Shown: in pieces, positions 46,889 through 58,388 of the stretch
How the letters are laid out: each line of letters opens with the position of its first letter
Position numbering within the stretch: the first letter of the stretch is position 1
NCBI GenBank assembly: GCA_031761405.1
Contig: JASEVX010000003.1
Location: 12,314,018 to 12,378,017, forward strand
Direction: 5' to 3'
Length of the DNA: 64,000 nucleotides
DNA from: Serripes groenlandicus
Taxonomy: Eukaryota; Mollusca; Bivalvia; Cardiida; Cardiidae
Notes under the pieces: generated by a model
What the model was told of the DNA's origin: nothing
The model's input: the letters and a program-made list of their open reading frames with translations, nothing else
Databases searched by the model: none
Made by a program: the position numbers and the translations under genes

Positions 46889-47240
46889 CCCTTTTCTACA
46901 TAAAAACTCAAAAGTTATAATGAGCGATTACTCCTTTTGCCGCAATGCTTGTAAATGTGGTCTGTTGCAGAAGCGTCAAAAAGAGTTGTTCTCCTATTTT
47001 TGCCTAGATGTTTCCAAAGTTGTATGCTGCAGATTTGTTGTTTGTGGGATAGGGTTTTAAAAAGCTTGGCAAAATATGGAAGATAAAGTGTAATTCTTAG
47101 AAAGAGTTGAAATCATTGTGGCAAAAGGAAAAATTGCTCATCATGAGCAATTTCTTCCCTTGCCAGAATTTATTAGTTTGTCATCTGCTGTAGATGCATC
47201 AAAGTGTGTTGGTGAATGGGCAAGGTTTAATTTGCTTTAA
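46889..47240. repeat. Two foldback-MITE remnants
   Basis: 46889-47055 has CCCTTTTCTACATAAAAAC, GAGCGATTACTCCTTTTGCCGC and GTCTGTTGCAGAAGCGTC. 47100-47232 has AAAATTGCTC-ATCAT-GAGCAATTT and GTGTTGGTGAATGGGCAAGG. Both are diverged from the consensus at 62755. Confidence 0.65.
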
Positions 47241-48181
47241 AATGGTTAAACCTGCAATCAGTTTCTAGTAAATCACGACTGGTTTCAATGCTGGAGATTA
47301 CTGATTGTCTTTCTGTTTTTAGCTCTACTGGCCAAAGGCCAGAAGGGCTTATGTCGTGGCGATTTGTCCGTCGTCTGTGCGTGCATGCGTCCGTAAACAA
47401 TTTCTTGTTAACACGATACAGTCTTCACTTTTGATTGTATCTCAACCAAACTTATACAGTAGTTAGATATCCATGAGAGCTCGGTTCCTTTCGAAAACCA
47501 GCCACAGATCCGCCAATGCATGACTGGATTATGGCCCTTGAAATGGTCAAAATTGCTATAAAAGAGATTGTTAACACGATAGTCTTCACTTTTGATTGTA
47601 TCTCAACCAAACTTAATTACTTATACAGTAGTTAGATATCCATGAGAGCTCGGTTCCTTTTGTAAACCAGCCAGATCTGCCTATGCATGACTGGATTATG
47701 GCCCTTGAAATGGTCAAAATTGCTATAATAGAGCTTGTTAACACGATACTGTCTTTATTTTTAGCTCTACTGGCCAAAGGCCAGAAGGGCTTTTGTCGTG
47801 GCGATTTGTCCGTCCGTCCGTAAACAATTTCTTGTTAATACAATACAGTCTTCACTTTTGATTGTATCTCAACCAAACTTATACAGTAGTTAGATATCCA
47901 TGAGAGCTCGGTTCCTTTCGAAAACCAGCCATATCCGCCCATGCATGACTGGATTATGGCCCTTGAAATGGTCAAAATTGCTATAAAAGAGCTTGTTAAC
48001 ACGATACAGTCTTCACTTTTGATTGTATCTCAACCAAACTTATACAGTAGTTAGATATCCATGAGAGCTCGGTTCCTTTCGAAAACCAGCTACAGATCTG
48101 CCCATGCATGACTGGATTATGGCCCTTGAAATGGTCAAAATTGCTATAATAGAGCTTGTTAACACAATAGTCTTTATTTTT

Positions 48182-49033
48182 AGCTCTACTGGCCAAGGGC
48201 CAGAAGGGCTTATGTCGTGGCGATTTGTCCGTCGTCCGTGCATGCGTCCGTCCGTCCGTCCGTAAACAATTTCTTGTTAACACGATACAGTCTTCACTTT
48301 TGATTGTATCTCAACTAAACTTATACAGTAGTTAGATATCCATGAGAGCTCGGTTCCTTTCGAAAACCAGCCAGATCCACCCATGCATGACTGGATTATG
48401 GCCCTTGAAATGGTCAAAATTGCTATAAAAGAGCTTGTTAACACAATACAGTCTTCTTTTTTTATTGTATCTCAACCAAACTTATACAGTAGTTAGATAT
48501 CCATAAGAGCTCGGTTCCTTTCGAAAACAAGCCAGATCCGCCCATGCATGACTGGATTATGGCCCTTGAAATGGTCAAAATGGCTATAAAAGAGCTTGTT
48601 AACACGATACAGTCTTCACTTTTGATTGTATCTCAACCAAACTTATACAGTAGTTAGATATCCATGAGAGCTCAGTTCCTTTCGTAAACCAGCCAGATCC
48701 GCCCATGCAAGACTGGATTATGGCCCTTGAAATTGTCCAAATTGCTATAATTGAGCATGTGAACACAATAGAGGCTCCATTTACTATCTGATCTTCACCA
48801 AACTTAGATAGTAGTTAAATATTGATGAGAGCTTGGTTCCTTTTGAAAATCAGCCAGATCCGCCCATGCAAGACTGGATTATGGCCCATGAAATTGTAAA
48901 AATTGCTATAATACAGCTTGTGAACACAAAAGAGCCTCCATTTACTATCCGATCTTCACCATACATACATGCTCTGGATTGAAAATGACCAAAGAACCAT
49001 ACCAGTAGAGCATAGGCCCTCATGGGCCTCTTG
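48182..49033 (+). mobile_element. HLE-B, complete inner copy
   Basis: Head AGCTCTACTGGCCAAGGGCC-AG, microsatellite (GTCC)n at 48228-48262, about four core units, then CCAGTAGAGCATAGGCCC and TCATGGGCCTCTTGTT. After it the interrupted core resumes with TATTGTATCTCAACCAAAC. Confidence 0.9.
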
Positions 49034-49565
49034 TTTATTGTATCTCAACCAAACTTATACAGTAGTTAGATATCCATGAGAGCTTGATTCCTTTCGAAAA
49101 CAAGCCAGATCCGCCCCATGCATGACTGAATTATGGCCCTTGAAATTGTCAAAATTGCTATAATAGGGCTTGTTAACACGATACAGTCCTTATTATGTCT
49201 CCTCCCTCCGGAGGAGACATATTGCTTTTGCCTGCGCCGTCTGTCTGTCTGTCTGTCAGGGCGTCCACATTTCTTGTCCGGCCTTTATCTCCCAACCCCT
49301 TGGCCACATTTCTATGAAACTTCACAGGAGTCATCGGTACAACGTCTAGTTGCGCATATTACGAGAGTGTTTAATTTGACCTACTTTTGGATGAGTTATT
49401 GCCCTTTCTTAAAATTGCCATTTCATTCTTGTCCGGCCTTCATCTCACAAATCCTTTGCCACATTTCTATGAAACTTCACAGGAGTCATCGGTACAACGT
49501 CTAGTTGTGCATATTACGAGGGCGTTTAATTTGACCTACTTTTGGATGAGTTATTGCCCTTTTTT

Positions 49566-51121
49566 AGATCACCTTAGCCGAAGGCTGAAGGTGAGCTATT
49601 CTGATCACTTTTTGTCCGTCGTCCGTCGTCCGTCCGGTGTTAACTTTTAGCTTTAAACATCAACTCCTCCCAAACTCCAAGGACAATTTTCGTGAAACAT
49701 CACAGGACTGTTCCTCTGGTTGGCCTCTTTCAAAGTTGTTCAAAGATTTAAATTCCATTGAGAACTTTGGTTGCTGCGGCATCAGAAAGGGGACAAAATG
49801 TCCAAACTTTGAAAATCTTCTCCTCCGAATCTGCCTGTCAGATTCAAATATAATTTGGTAGAAATGTTCCTTGGGTGACCCTCTATAAAAATTGTTCAAG
49901 CCATACTGATTGGTCGAAAAACATGGCAGTCAGGCGGCATCAAAAAAGGGGCAAAATGACAATACTTTAATAAAGTATCCTTATAAAAGTGCTTGTCTGA
50001 TTTAAAGATAGTTTTGTAGAAATGTTCTTTCATTGATCATCTACATACTTTGTCAAGCCATATTGATTTGTTGAAAGGCATAGCAACCAAGCAGCATCAG
50101 AAAAGGAGTAAAATTAACTTTTTGCTTCAAATGACATATGGTTATTAGATTGATGGTCTAAGGGAGGTAACACTTGGCAGAGTATTATGCAAGGGCAATC
50201 TCCTTCGCAGAGTTGTCGTTCCTTACACTCACCATACACTATCAATCAGGTGATCGATTTAATGTCCAAACTTTAAAAATCTTCTCCTCCGAATCTGCCT
50301 GTCAGATTCAAATATAATTTGGTAGAAATGTTCCTTGGGTGACCCTCTATAAAATGTGTTCAAGCCATACTGATTGGTCGAAAAACATGGCAGTCAGGCG
50401 GCATCAGAAAAGGGGCAAAATGACAAAATTTGAAAATTCCATTTTTTATGAAAGTGTTTGTCTGATTTTAAGAAAATATAATATGAATCTTACTGTAATG
50501 ATCCTCTATTTAATTTGTTTAAGCCGTTTTGATTGGTTACACAATCATATCAACCAGGCGTCGTCACAAAAAGGGTAAATTGAACTTTTAGCTACAAATG
50601 ACAACCAACTCCTACCATTCCAATAGAGCAATTTCCACAAAACATCACAAGAATGTTCCTTTGGTGGTCCTCTTTCAAAATTGTTCAAAGATTTAAATTC
50701 CATTGATAACTTTGGTTGCTGCGGCATCAGAAAGTGAGAAAAATACCCAAATTTTAAAATCCTTTTCCTCCATAATCTACTTGTGCGATTGCAAGATAAT
50801 TTGGTAGAAATGTTCCTTAAGTGACCCTCTAAATAAACTGTTGAAGCCATATTGATTTCGTTGAAAAACAGGGCAGCAAGGCGGCATCAGGAAAGGTGCA
50901 AAATGACAAAAACTTTATAATTCCATTCTTATTAAAGTTCTTGTTAGATTTCAAGATATAAATGGCCTTTACTGATAAACTGTTTCTTGAGAAGTGTCCA
51001 CTCCTTTGCAGTTTCATTTGCATTCCCTGATAAAATTTTCCAAGATATTTGCAGTTAAATATTTGCTACTAATTTACTATCAATTAGGTGATCGATTTAG
51101 GGCCATCTTGGCCCTCTTGTT
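49566..51121 (+). mobile_element. HLE-D, first nested copy
   Basis: Head AGATCACCTTAGCC-GAA-GGCTGAAGGTGAGC, (GTCC) tract, core with CAAACTTTGAAAATCTTCTCC and CGGCATCAGAAAGG. Tail AATTAGGTGATCGATTTAG, GGCCATCTTGGCCCTCTTGTT. It contains an internal insertion near 50140-50255 that carries the inverted GGAACGACAACTCTGCGAAG text and a second AGGTGATCGATTTA. Confidence 0.88.
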
Positions 51122-51432
51122 TAAAATTGCCATTTCATTCTTGTCCGGTCTTCATCTCACAACCCCTTTGCCACATTTCTATGAAACTTCACAGGAGTCA
51201 TCGGTACAACGTCTAGCTGCGCATATTACGAGGGCGTTTAATTTGACCTACTTTTGGATGAGTTATTGCCCTTTTTTTAAAATTGCCATTTCATTCTTGT
51301 CCGGCCTTCATCTCACAACCCCTTTGCCACATTTCTATGAAACTTCACAGGAGTCATCGGTACAACGTCTAGTTGCGCATATTACGAGGGCCTTTAATTT
51401 GACCTAATTTTGGTTGAGTTATTGCCCTTTTT

Positions 51433-52784
51433 AGATCACCTAGAGCCGAAGGCTCAAGGTGAGCTATTCTGATCACTTTTTGTCCGTCGTCCGTCCGTCC
51501 GTCCGGCGTTAACTTTTAGCTTTAAACATCATCTCCTCCTGAACCGCAAGAACAATTTCCACCAAACATCACAGGAATGTTCCTTTGGTGGTCCTCTTTC
51601 AAAATTGTTCAAAGATTTAAATTCCATTGAGAACTTTGGTTGCTGCGGCATCAGAAAGGGGACAAAATGTCCAAACTTTAAAAATCTTCTCCTCCGAATC
51701 TGCCTGTCAGATTCAAATATAATTTGGTAGAAATGTTCCTTGGGTGATCCTCCATAAAAATTGTTCAAGCCATACTGATTGGTCGAAAAACATGGCAGTC
51801 AGGCGGCATCAGAAAAGGGGCAAAATGACAAAATTTGAAAATTCCATTTTTATGAAAGTGTTTGTCTGATTTTAAGAAAATATAATACGAATCTTACTTT
51901 AATGATCCTCTATTTAATTTGTTAAAGCCGTTTTGATTGGTTACACAGTCATAGCAACCAGGCGTCATCACAAAAGGGGTAAATTGAACTTTTAGCTACA
52001 AATGACAACCAACTTCTACCATTCCAATAGACCAATTTCCACAAAACATCACAGGAATGTTCCTTTGGTGGTCCTCTTTCAAATTTGTTCAAAGATTTAA
52101 ATTCCATTGAGAACTTTGGTTGCTGCGGCATCAGAAAGGGGACAAAATGTCCAAACTTTAAAAATCTTCTCCTCCGAATCTGCCAGTCAGATTCAAATAT
52201 AATTTGGTAGAAATGTTTCTTGGGTGACCCTCTATTAAAATTGTTCAAGCCATACTGATTGGTCAAAAAACATGGCAGTCAGGCAGCATCAGAAAAGGGG
52301 CAAAATGACAAAATTTGAAAATTACATTTTTATGAAAGTGTTTGTCTGATTTTAAGAAAATATAATACGAATCTTACTGTAATGATCCTCTATTTAATTT
52401 GTTTAAGCCGTTTTGATTGGTTACACAACATATCAACCAGGCGTCATCACGAAAGGGGTAAATTGAACTTTTAGCTACAAATGACAACCAACTCCTACCA
52501 TTCCAATAGAACAATTTCCACAAAACATCACAGGAATGTTCCTTTGGTGGTCCTCTTTCAAAATTGTTCAAAGATTTAAATTCTATTGAGAACTTTGGTT
52601 GCTGCGGCATCAGAAAGTGAGAAAAATACCCACATTTTAAAATCCGTTTCTTGAGAAGTGTCCACTCCTTGCAGTTTCATTTGCAATCCTTGATAAAATT
52701 TTCCCAGATATTTGCAGTTAAATATTTGCTACTAATTTACTATCAATTAGGTGATCGATTTAGGGCCATCTTGGCCCTCTTGTT
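51433..52784 (+). mobile_element. HLE-D, second nested copy
   Basis: Head AGATCACCTAGAGCC-GAA-GGCTCAAGGTGAGC, identical to the element at 21418 read on the minus strand, and the same tail with GGGCCATCTTGGCCC + TCTTGTT. Minus-strand frames in the core (51949-52266 and others) are artefacts. Confidence 0.9.
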
Positions 52785-52940
52785 TTAAAATTGCCATTTC
52801 ATTCTTGTCCGGCCTTCATCTCACAACCCCTTTGCCACATTTCTATGAAACTTCACAGGAGTCATCGGTACAATGTGTTGTTGCGCATATTACGAGGGCG
52901 TTTAATTTGACCTACTTTTGGATGAGTTATTGCCCTTTTT

Positions 52941-54319
52941 AGCTCACCTAAGCACGAAGTGCAAGGTGAGCTTTTGTGATCATCCGGCGTCCGTCGTCGT
53001 CTGCGTCGTCGTCGGCGTCGGCGTCGTCGTCGGCGTCTGTTAACAATTTCCTACAAATGACTTCTCCTACTAAACCAATGAACAGATTTCAAAATAACTT
53101 CACAGGAATGGTCCTTAGGTAGTCCTCTTTCAAAGTTGTTCAAAGAAATTAATTCCAAGTAGAACTTTGGTTGCTGCGGCATCAGAAAAGGGAAAAATTG
53201 CCAAATCTTAAAAAATCTTCTTGTCCAAAAGTACTGGCCCGATTTGAAAATTATTTTGCACAAATGTTCCTTGAGGTACCCTCTACCAAGATTGTTCAAA
53301 TATTTCCAATCCGTTGAAAAACATGGCCGCCAGGGGGCGGAGCTTATTTTCCTTACATGTGCATTGTTAAAACTTTAAAAATCTTCTTGTCCAAAAGTAC
53401 TGGCCCGATTTGAAAATTATTTTGCACAAATGTTCCTTGGGACACTCTTTACCAAGATTGTTCAAATATTTCCAATCCGTTGAAAAACATGGCCGCCAGG
53501 GGGCGGAGCCTGTTTTCCTTATATGTGCATTGTTAAAACTTTGTAAAATCTTCTTGTCCAAAAGTACTGGGCCGATTTGAAAATAATTTTGCACAAATGT
53601 TCCTTGGTGCACCCTTTACCAAGATTGTTCAAATATTTTTGATCCGTTGAAAAACATGGCCGCCAGGGGGGGCGGAGCTTGTTTTCCTTATATGTGCATT
53701 GTTAAAACTTTAAAAATCTTCTTGTCCAAAAGTACTGGCCAAATTTGAAAATTATTTTGCACAAATGTTCCTTAGGGCACCCTTTACCAAGATTGTTCAA
53801 ATATTTCCGATCCGTTGAAAAGCATGGCCGCCAGGGGGCGGAGCTAGTTTTCCTTATATGTGCATTGTTAAAACTTTAACAATCTTCTTGTCCAAAAGAA
53901 CTGGCCCGATTTAAAAATTATTTTGCACAAATGTTCCTTGGGGCACCCTTTACCAAGATTGTACAAATATTTCCAATCCGTTGAAAAACATGGCGGCCAG
54001 GGGGCGGAGCTTGTTTTCCTTATATGTGCATTGTTAAAACTTTAAAAATCTTCTTGTCCAAAAGTACTGGCCCGATTTAAAAATTATTTTGCACAAATGT
54101 TCCTTGGGGCACCCTTTACCAAGATTGTTTAAATATTTTTGATCCGTTGAAAAACATGGCCGCCAGGGGGCGGAGCTTGTTTTCCTTATATGTGCATTGT
54201 TAAAACTTTAAAAACCTTCTTGTCCAAAAGTATTGGCCTAAAAAGAGTAAAAACTTTGAAAACTATTGAAGTTCTATTAAATCAGGTGAGCGATATAGGG
54301 CCATCATGGCCCTCTTGTT
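52941..54319 (+). mobile_element. HLE-A, first nested copy
   Basis: Head AGCTCACCTAAGCACGAAGT-GCAAGGTGAGC, a GTC/GGC-type microsatellite (52985-53036) and about seven core units of roughly 165 bp (CTTCTTGTCCAAAAGTACTG, CATGGCCGCCAGGGGGCGGA, TTATATGTGCATTGTTAAAA). Tail CAGGTGAGCGATATAGGGCC, ATCATGGCCCTCTTGTT. The units are very uniform, so amplification is recent. Confidence 0.92.
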
Positions 54320-54474
54320 TTAAATTGCTATTTCATTCTTGTCCGGCCTTCATCTCACAACCCCTTGGCCACATTTCTATGAAACTTCACAGGAGTCATC
54401 GGTACAACGTCTAGTTGCGCATATTACGAGGGCGTTTAATTTGACCTAATTTTGGTTGAGTTATTGCCCTTTTT

Positions 54475-55245
54475 AGCTCACCTGTGCACGAAGTGCTCAG
54501 GGTGAGTTATTGTGATCGCCCTATGTCCGGCGTCCGTTGTCCGTCGTCCGTCAACATTTTCTCCTCTGTAACCGGTGGGTCAACTGGGATGAAACTTCAC
54601 AGAAAGCATCCGCTCATTGGCCTCACCAGAATTCCTTAAAAATTTTGGGATCCGTGCAGAATTCTGGTTTCCATGGCAACAAAATGAAAAAAACTTCAAA
54701 ATTCTTAAAAAATCTTCTCCTCCGAAAGTGTCAGGCCGATTTTCAAATTATTGTGTAGAAATGATCCTTGGGTGACCCTCTATCAGATTCCTTCAAGCCA
54801 TGTTGATTGGTCGAAAAACATGGCTTCCATGGGGGGGCGGGGCTATTTTGCCTTATATGGCTATAGTGCAAACTTAAAAAATCTTCTTCTCCAAAAGTGT
54901 CGGCCCGATTTTCAAATAATTTTGTAGAAATGTTCCTTGGATGACCCACTTTCAGATTCCTTCAAGCCATGTTGATTGGTCAAAAAACATGGCCGCCAGT
55001 AGGCAGGGCTATTTTGCAATATATGGCTATAGTGAAAACTTAAAAAATCTTCTCCTCCAAAAGTATCTGGCCGACTTTCAAATAATTTTGTAGAAATGTT
55101 CCTAGGGTGACCCTCTATCAGATTCCTTCAAGCCAAGTTGATTGGTCGGAAACTGGCTGCCAGGGGGCGAGGCTTATATAGCTAAAGTGAAAAAAAAATA
55201 AAAAAATCAGGTGAGCGATTCAAGGGCCATCATGGCCCTCTTGTT
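54475..55245 (+). mobile_element. HLE-A, second nested copy
   Basis: Head AGCTCACCTGTGCACGAAGT-GCTCAGGGTGAG, GTCCG tract, three core units of a different subfamily (TCTTCTCCTCCGAAAGTGTC, CTATATGGCTATAGTG type). Tail AGGTGAGCGATTCAAGGGCC, ATCATGGCCCTCTTGTT. The core is like HLE-C, so core and ends reassort between families. Confidence 0.9.
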
Positions 55246-55604
55246 TAAAATAAATCACTAACTGACAAAATACAGTCAGCCAGACAAATACCCCTTGGGG
55301 GAGACAAAAACAACCTCTAGTTTTTGATTGTATCTCAATCAAACTTATACAGTAGTTAGATATCCATGAGAGTTTGGTTCATTTCTAAAAAACAGCCAGA
55401 TCTACCCATGCATGGCTGGATTATGGCCCTTGAAATTGTCAAAATTGCTATAATAGAGCTTGTGAAGACAATAGAGCTTCCATTTACTATCTGATCTTCA
55501 CCAAACTTAGATGGTATTTGAATATTGATGACATATTGGTTCCTTTTGAAACAAGCCAGATCAATGCCAGTAGAGCATAGGCCCTCATGGGCCTCTTGTT
55601 TTAA

Positions 55605-55800
55605 AATGGAATCTGCCTTGGTCGAGTGGTTAGCCTTGGGGATTTGGTACTGGGCATCCTTTGTTTGATCCCCAGTCGGGGGCGCATTGGTCATGTTGGA
55701 GTACCCTTAAGCAAGGCACATTTTCTAGCCTAGTACTGGTTTGTTTACCAAGGAATCATTATTAAGTGAACTGTTGCCGTGATATGACAGTTTAAAAAAA
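55605..55800 (+). repeat. tRNA-derived SINE
   Basis: TGGTCGAGTGGTTAGCCTTG (A box) and CTTTGTTTGATCCCCAGTCG (B box) are followed by AAGCAAGGCACATTTTCTAG and a tail core GTTGCCGTGATATGACAG, the same domain as at 44347. It starts 4 bases after the HLE-B tail. Confidence 0.75.
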
Positions 55801-56240
55801 AGTCATAAACATGCATATAAAATAACTCTTGAAACTAGTCCAGAGGACAATACTTTAGGAGATTATGCACCTTATTGAATCTTTAGTATTAATTGGAGAA
55901 GGAAAGGTTACCTTTCAATGTCAATGTCAAAGGTAAACTCCTCCACCTCGCTCCCAACCCTGAAATATGGTTTCCATGGCAACCATATGAAAAAAACTTA
56001 AACATTATTTCCCCCCCAAACCAGTTGGCCAATTTTCAAATAGTTTTGCCTTACCTGGCTAAAGTGAAAACTTCTTCTCGTACAAAAGTATTTTGCTGAT
56101 CTTACCCTCTACAAGATTACTTCAAGCCATGTTGATTGGTCGTAAAACAAAATAAATAAGTTATTGTGGTTGGCATGACAAATCACATTGCATAACTCAG
56201 GTGAGCAATCCAGTGCCATCAGGGCCCTCTTGTTTGTATG
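55801..56240 (+). mobile_element. Decayed HLE-A/C type element
   Basis: GGTTTCCATGGCAACCATATG, CAAGCCATGTTGATTGGTCG and the tail CAGGTGAGCAATCCAGTGCC, ATCAGGGCCCTCTTGTT are present; the head is lost. GTTATTGTGGTTGGCATGAC near the tail recurs at 58992. Confidence 0.7.
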
Positions 56241-56341
56241 ATCTTCTTAGTTATAATCTGAAAATAACAGCAGTATAAACTAGAATGTAGTAATTCTGCA
56301 ATTTTGTTTCAATGTCAATAAGAAATCTTATCTATTTGCAG

Positions 56342-56512
56342 AGAGCATATGAACAGTCAACACCTGAGTCAAATATAACTACACAAAATGAAACAACTGT
56401 TCCTACTTATACAGGAAGTGTTGCTTTAAAGCAAAAGCAGACATTTGATGTTGACAAATTTGTACGTAGGAAATTAAAGATTTTCTTTGGAACTCAAACA
56501 GGGAAGGCTAGG
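56342..56512 (+). CDS. TYW1: TYW1 coding exon 2 (linker and flavodoxin P-loop)
   Basis: 57 codons, phase 0 at both ends (TTTGCAG|AGA and AGG|GTATGT). The product is a variable linker (RAYEQSTPESNITTQNE...) then VDKFVRRKLKIFFGTQTGKA. The IFFGTQTGKA motif is the first beta strand and FMN phosphate-binding loop of the flavodoxin-like domain that opens TYW1. It lies about residue 90 of the predicted protein. Order, spacing and motif agree with animal TYW1. The domain feeds electrons to the downstream radical SAM domain, which must lie beyond the window. A MITE remnant starts about 28 bases after the donor site. Confidence 0.85.
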
Positions 56513-56540
56513 GTATGTATAATGTTTGGAAATTCTGACA

Positions 56541-56690
56541 ACGCTTTCTGACGCCTCTGCTGCAGATGGCTTTTTGAAAACATAGTGACAAAAGAAGAAA
56601 TTGCTCGAGGCGAGCAATTTCTCCTTTTGACACAATGTTTTCCACTTTTAGTCATATGTTATCCATTCAATTATAGATAGAAAGCAAAGT
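56541..56690. mobile_element. Truncated TTAA foldback MITE
   Basis: CTTTCTGACGCCTCTGCTGC, GAAATTGCTC-GAGGC-GAGCAATTTC and TTAGTCATATGTTATCCATT. The left terminal repeat is missing; the right stops near ATTATAG. Confidence 0.75.
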
Positions 56691-57010
56691 TAAAGGGATT
56701 TGACGAGGCTGATTTGATGCTTTGCTCTCGGATCATGATATTGACATCCCCGTGATTTTCAGCTGAATTTGTCGCGAAAAATCGGTGACCTGAATGTGAC
56801 TCTGAAATTCTTCATGACATTGACAGCAGTGTTTACCGATTTCAAGTGATGATGACTTTGATTGAATTGTTGTTCAGACCAACATGTCTGATAAGTCAAC
56901 CTTGTTTGAATCAGCAAATATTTCTTTGGATATGCAAAGGTGACAATATTCCCTGAACCAATGCAAGTTTTAACCCCTGATATATATAGCTCACTAATTT
57001 TACTGTTTTT
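56691..57010. other. TYW1 intron 2, unassigned part
   Basis: TTGCTCTCGGATCATGATATTGAC and the following 250 bases show no repeat family I recognise and no exon. Confidence 0.4.
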
Positions 57011-57960
57011 AGCTCTACTGGCCGCTTATGTCGTGGTGTGTTGTCCGTCAGTAAACAATTGCTTGTGAACGCGATACAGTCTTCAGTTTTGATTGTATCT
57101 CAATCAAACTTATACAGTAGTAAGATATTCATGAGAGCTCGGTTCCTTTTGCAAACCAACCAGATTCGCCCATGCAAGACTGGATTATGGCCCTTGGAAT
57201 TGACAAAATTGCTATAATAGAGCTTGTGAACACAAAAGACTATCTTATCTTCACCAAACTTACACAGTAGTTAGGTATCCATGAGAGCTTGGTTACTTTT
57301 GCAAACCAGCCAGATCCAGCCATGCAAGACTGGATTATGGCCCTTGAAATTGTCAGAATTGCTATAATAGAGCTTGTGAACGCGATAAGTCTTCAGTTTT
57401 GATTGTATCTCAATCAAACTTATACAGTAGTTAGATATCCATGAGAGCTCGGTTCCTTTTGCAAACCAGCCAGATCAGCCCATGCAAGACTGGATTGTGG
57501 CCCTTGAAATTGTCAAAATTGCTATAATTGAGCTTGTGAACACAATAGAGGCTCCATTTACTAACTAATCCAAACTCAGATAGTAGTTAAATATTGATGA
57601 GAGCTCGGTTCCTTTGGAAAACCAGCAAGAAGTGCCCTTGCATGACTGGATTATGGCCCTTGAAATTGTCAAAATTGCTATAATACAGCTTGTGAACACA
57701 ATAGAGCCTCTATTTGCTATTCAATCTTCACCAAACTTAGATGGTAGTTAAATACAGTATTGATGAGAGCTCAGTTACTTTTGCAAACCAGCCAGATCCA
57801 CCAATGCAAGACCGGATTATGGCTCTTGAAATTGTCAAAATTGCTATAATACAGCTTGTGAACACAAAAGAGCCTCCATTTACTATCCGATCTATGCTCT
57901 GGATTGAAAATGAACAAAGAACTATACCAGTAGAGCATAGGCCCTCATGGGCCCCTTGTT
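57011..57960 (+). mobile_element. HLE-B element in TYW1 intron 2
   Basis: Head AGCTCTACTGGCCGCTTATG (the hairpin is reduced by a deletion), about five core units, tail CCAGTAGAGCATAGGCCC, TCATGGGCCCCTTGTT. HLE-A begins immediately after it. Confidence 0.9.
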
Positions 57961-57961
57961 T

Positions 57962-58388
57962 AGCTCACCTGAGCACTTTGTGCTCAAGGTGAGTTAAGTT
58001 GATCACAAGTTGCGCGTTGTGAGTCGTGCGCCTGTCAACATCTTCTCCTCAATAACCAGTGGGTCAATTGGGATGAAACTTCAATGAAAGAAAATGTTCC
58101 TTGGATGACCCACTATCAGATTCCATCAAGCCATGTTGATTGGTCGAAAGACATGGCCACCAGGGGGCGGGGCTATTTTGCCTTATATATGGCTATATTG
58201 AAAACTTAAAAAATCCTCCGATTTTCAAATAATTTTATAGAAATGTTCCTTAAGTGACCCACTATCAGATTCCTTCAAGCCATGTTGATTGGTCAAAAAC
58301 TATGGCTGTCAGGCTAAGGGCTTATAAGGTTAAAGTGAAGAAAGAAAAAATCAGGTGAGCGATCCAGGGCCATCATGACCCTCTTGTT
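57962..58388 (+). mobile_element. HLE-A element, short
   Basis: Head AGCTCACCTGAGCAC-TTT-GTGCTCAAGGTGAG, two core units (CTATCAGATTCCATCAAGCC), tail TCAGGTGAGCGATCCAGGGCC, ATCATGACCCTCTTGTT. It abuts HLE-B at the T-run after its CCCCTTGTT end. Confidence 0.9.

Larger units (their letters stand above)
49194..55320 (+). mobile_element. HLE-E with four nested elements
   Basis: Head TATGTCTCCTCCC-TCCGGAGGAGACATA with (GTCT)n, then core units of about 158 bp (CATTTCATTCTTGTCCGGCC, ATGAAACTTCACAGGAGTCA, GTTATTGCCCTTTTTTT). HLE-D, HLE-D, HLE-A and HLE-A are inserted at the T-run ending four of the units. The right end is GGGGGAGACAAAAACAACC near 55295-55315; the exact last base is uncertain. Confidence 0.8.
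47321..55600 (+). mobile_element. HLE-B outer element with nested HLE-B and HLE-E
   Basis: Opens after TTTTT with AGCTCTACTGGCC-AAA-GGCCAG and GGGCTTATGTCGTGGCG. Core units of about 165 bp follow (AACTTATACAGTAGTTAGAT, CATGACTGGATTATGGCCCT). Further HLE-B heads begin at 47763 and 48182, each in a T-run of a core unit. HLE-E (49194-55320) sits in a further core unit. The terminus CCAGTAGAGCATAGG-CCC, TCATGGGCCTCTTGTT is at 55567-55600. There are three heads but only two tails (49033 and 55600), so one copy lost its tail. Confidence 0.85.
46689..56341 (+). other. TYW1: TYW1 intron 1 (9.65 kb), filled with nested elements
   Basis: The intron starts GTACAC and ends TATTTGCAG. About 85% is HLE material (47321-55600) plus MITE remnants (46889-47240, with GAAAAATTGCTC-ATCAT-GAGCAATTTC) and decayed ends. 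I see no other exon in it. Confidence 0.7.

Noticed and set aside
49660..53612. Recurring frames such as PQQPKFSMEFKSLNNFERG as a gene family
   Set aside because: They are translations of HLE-D and HLE-A core units, found in both strands and in many truncated forms; codon frame is not kept between units.
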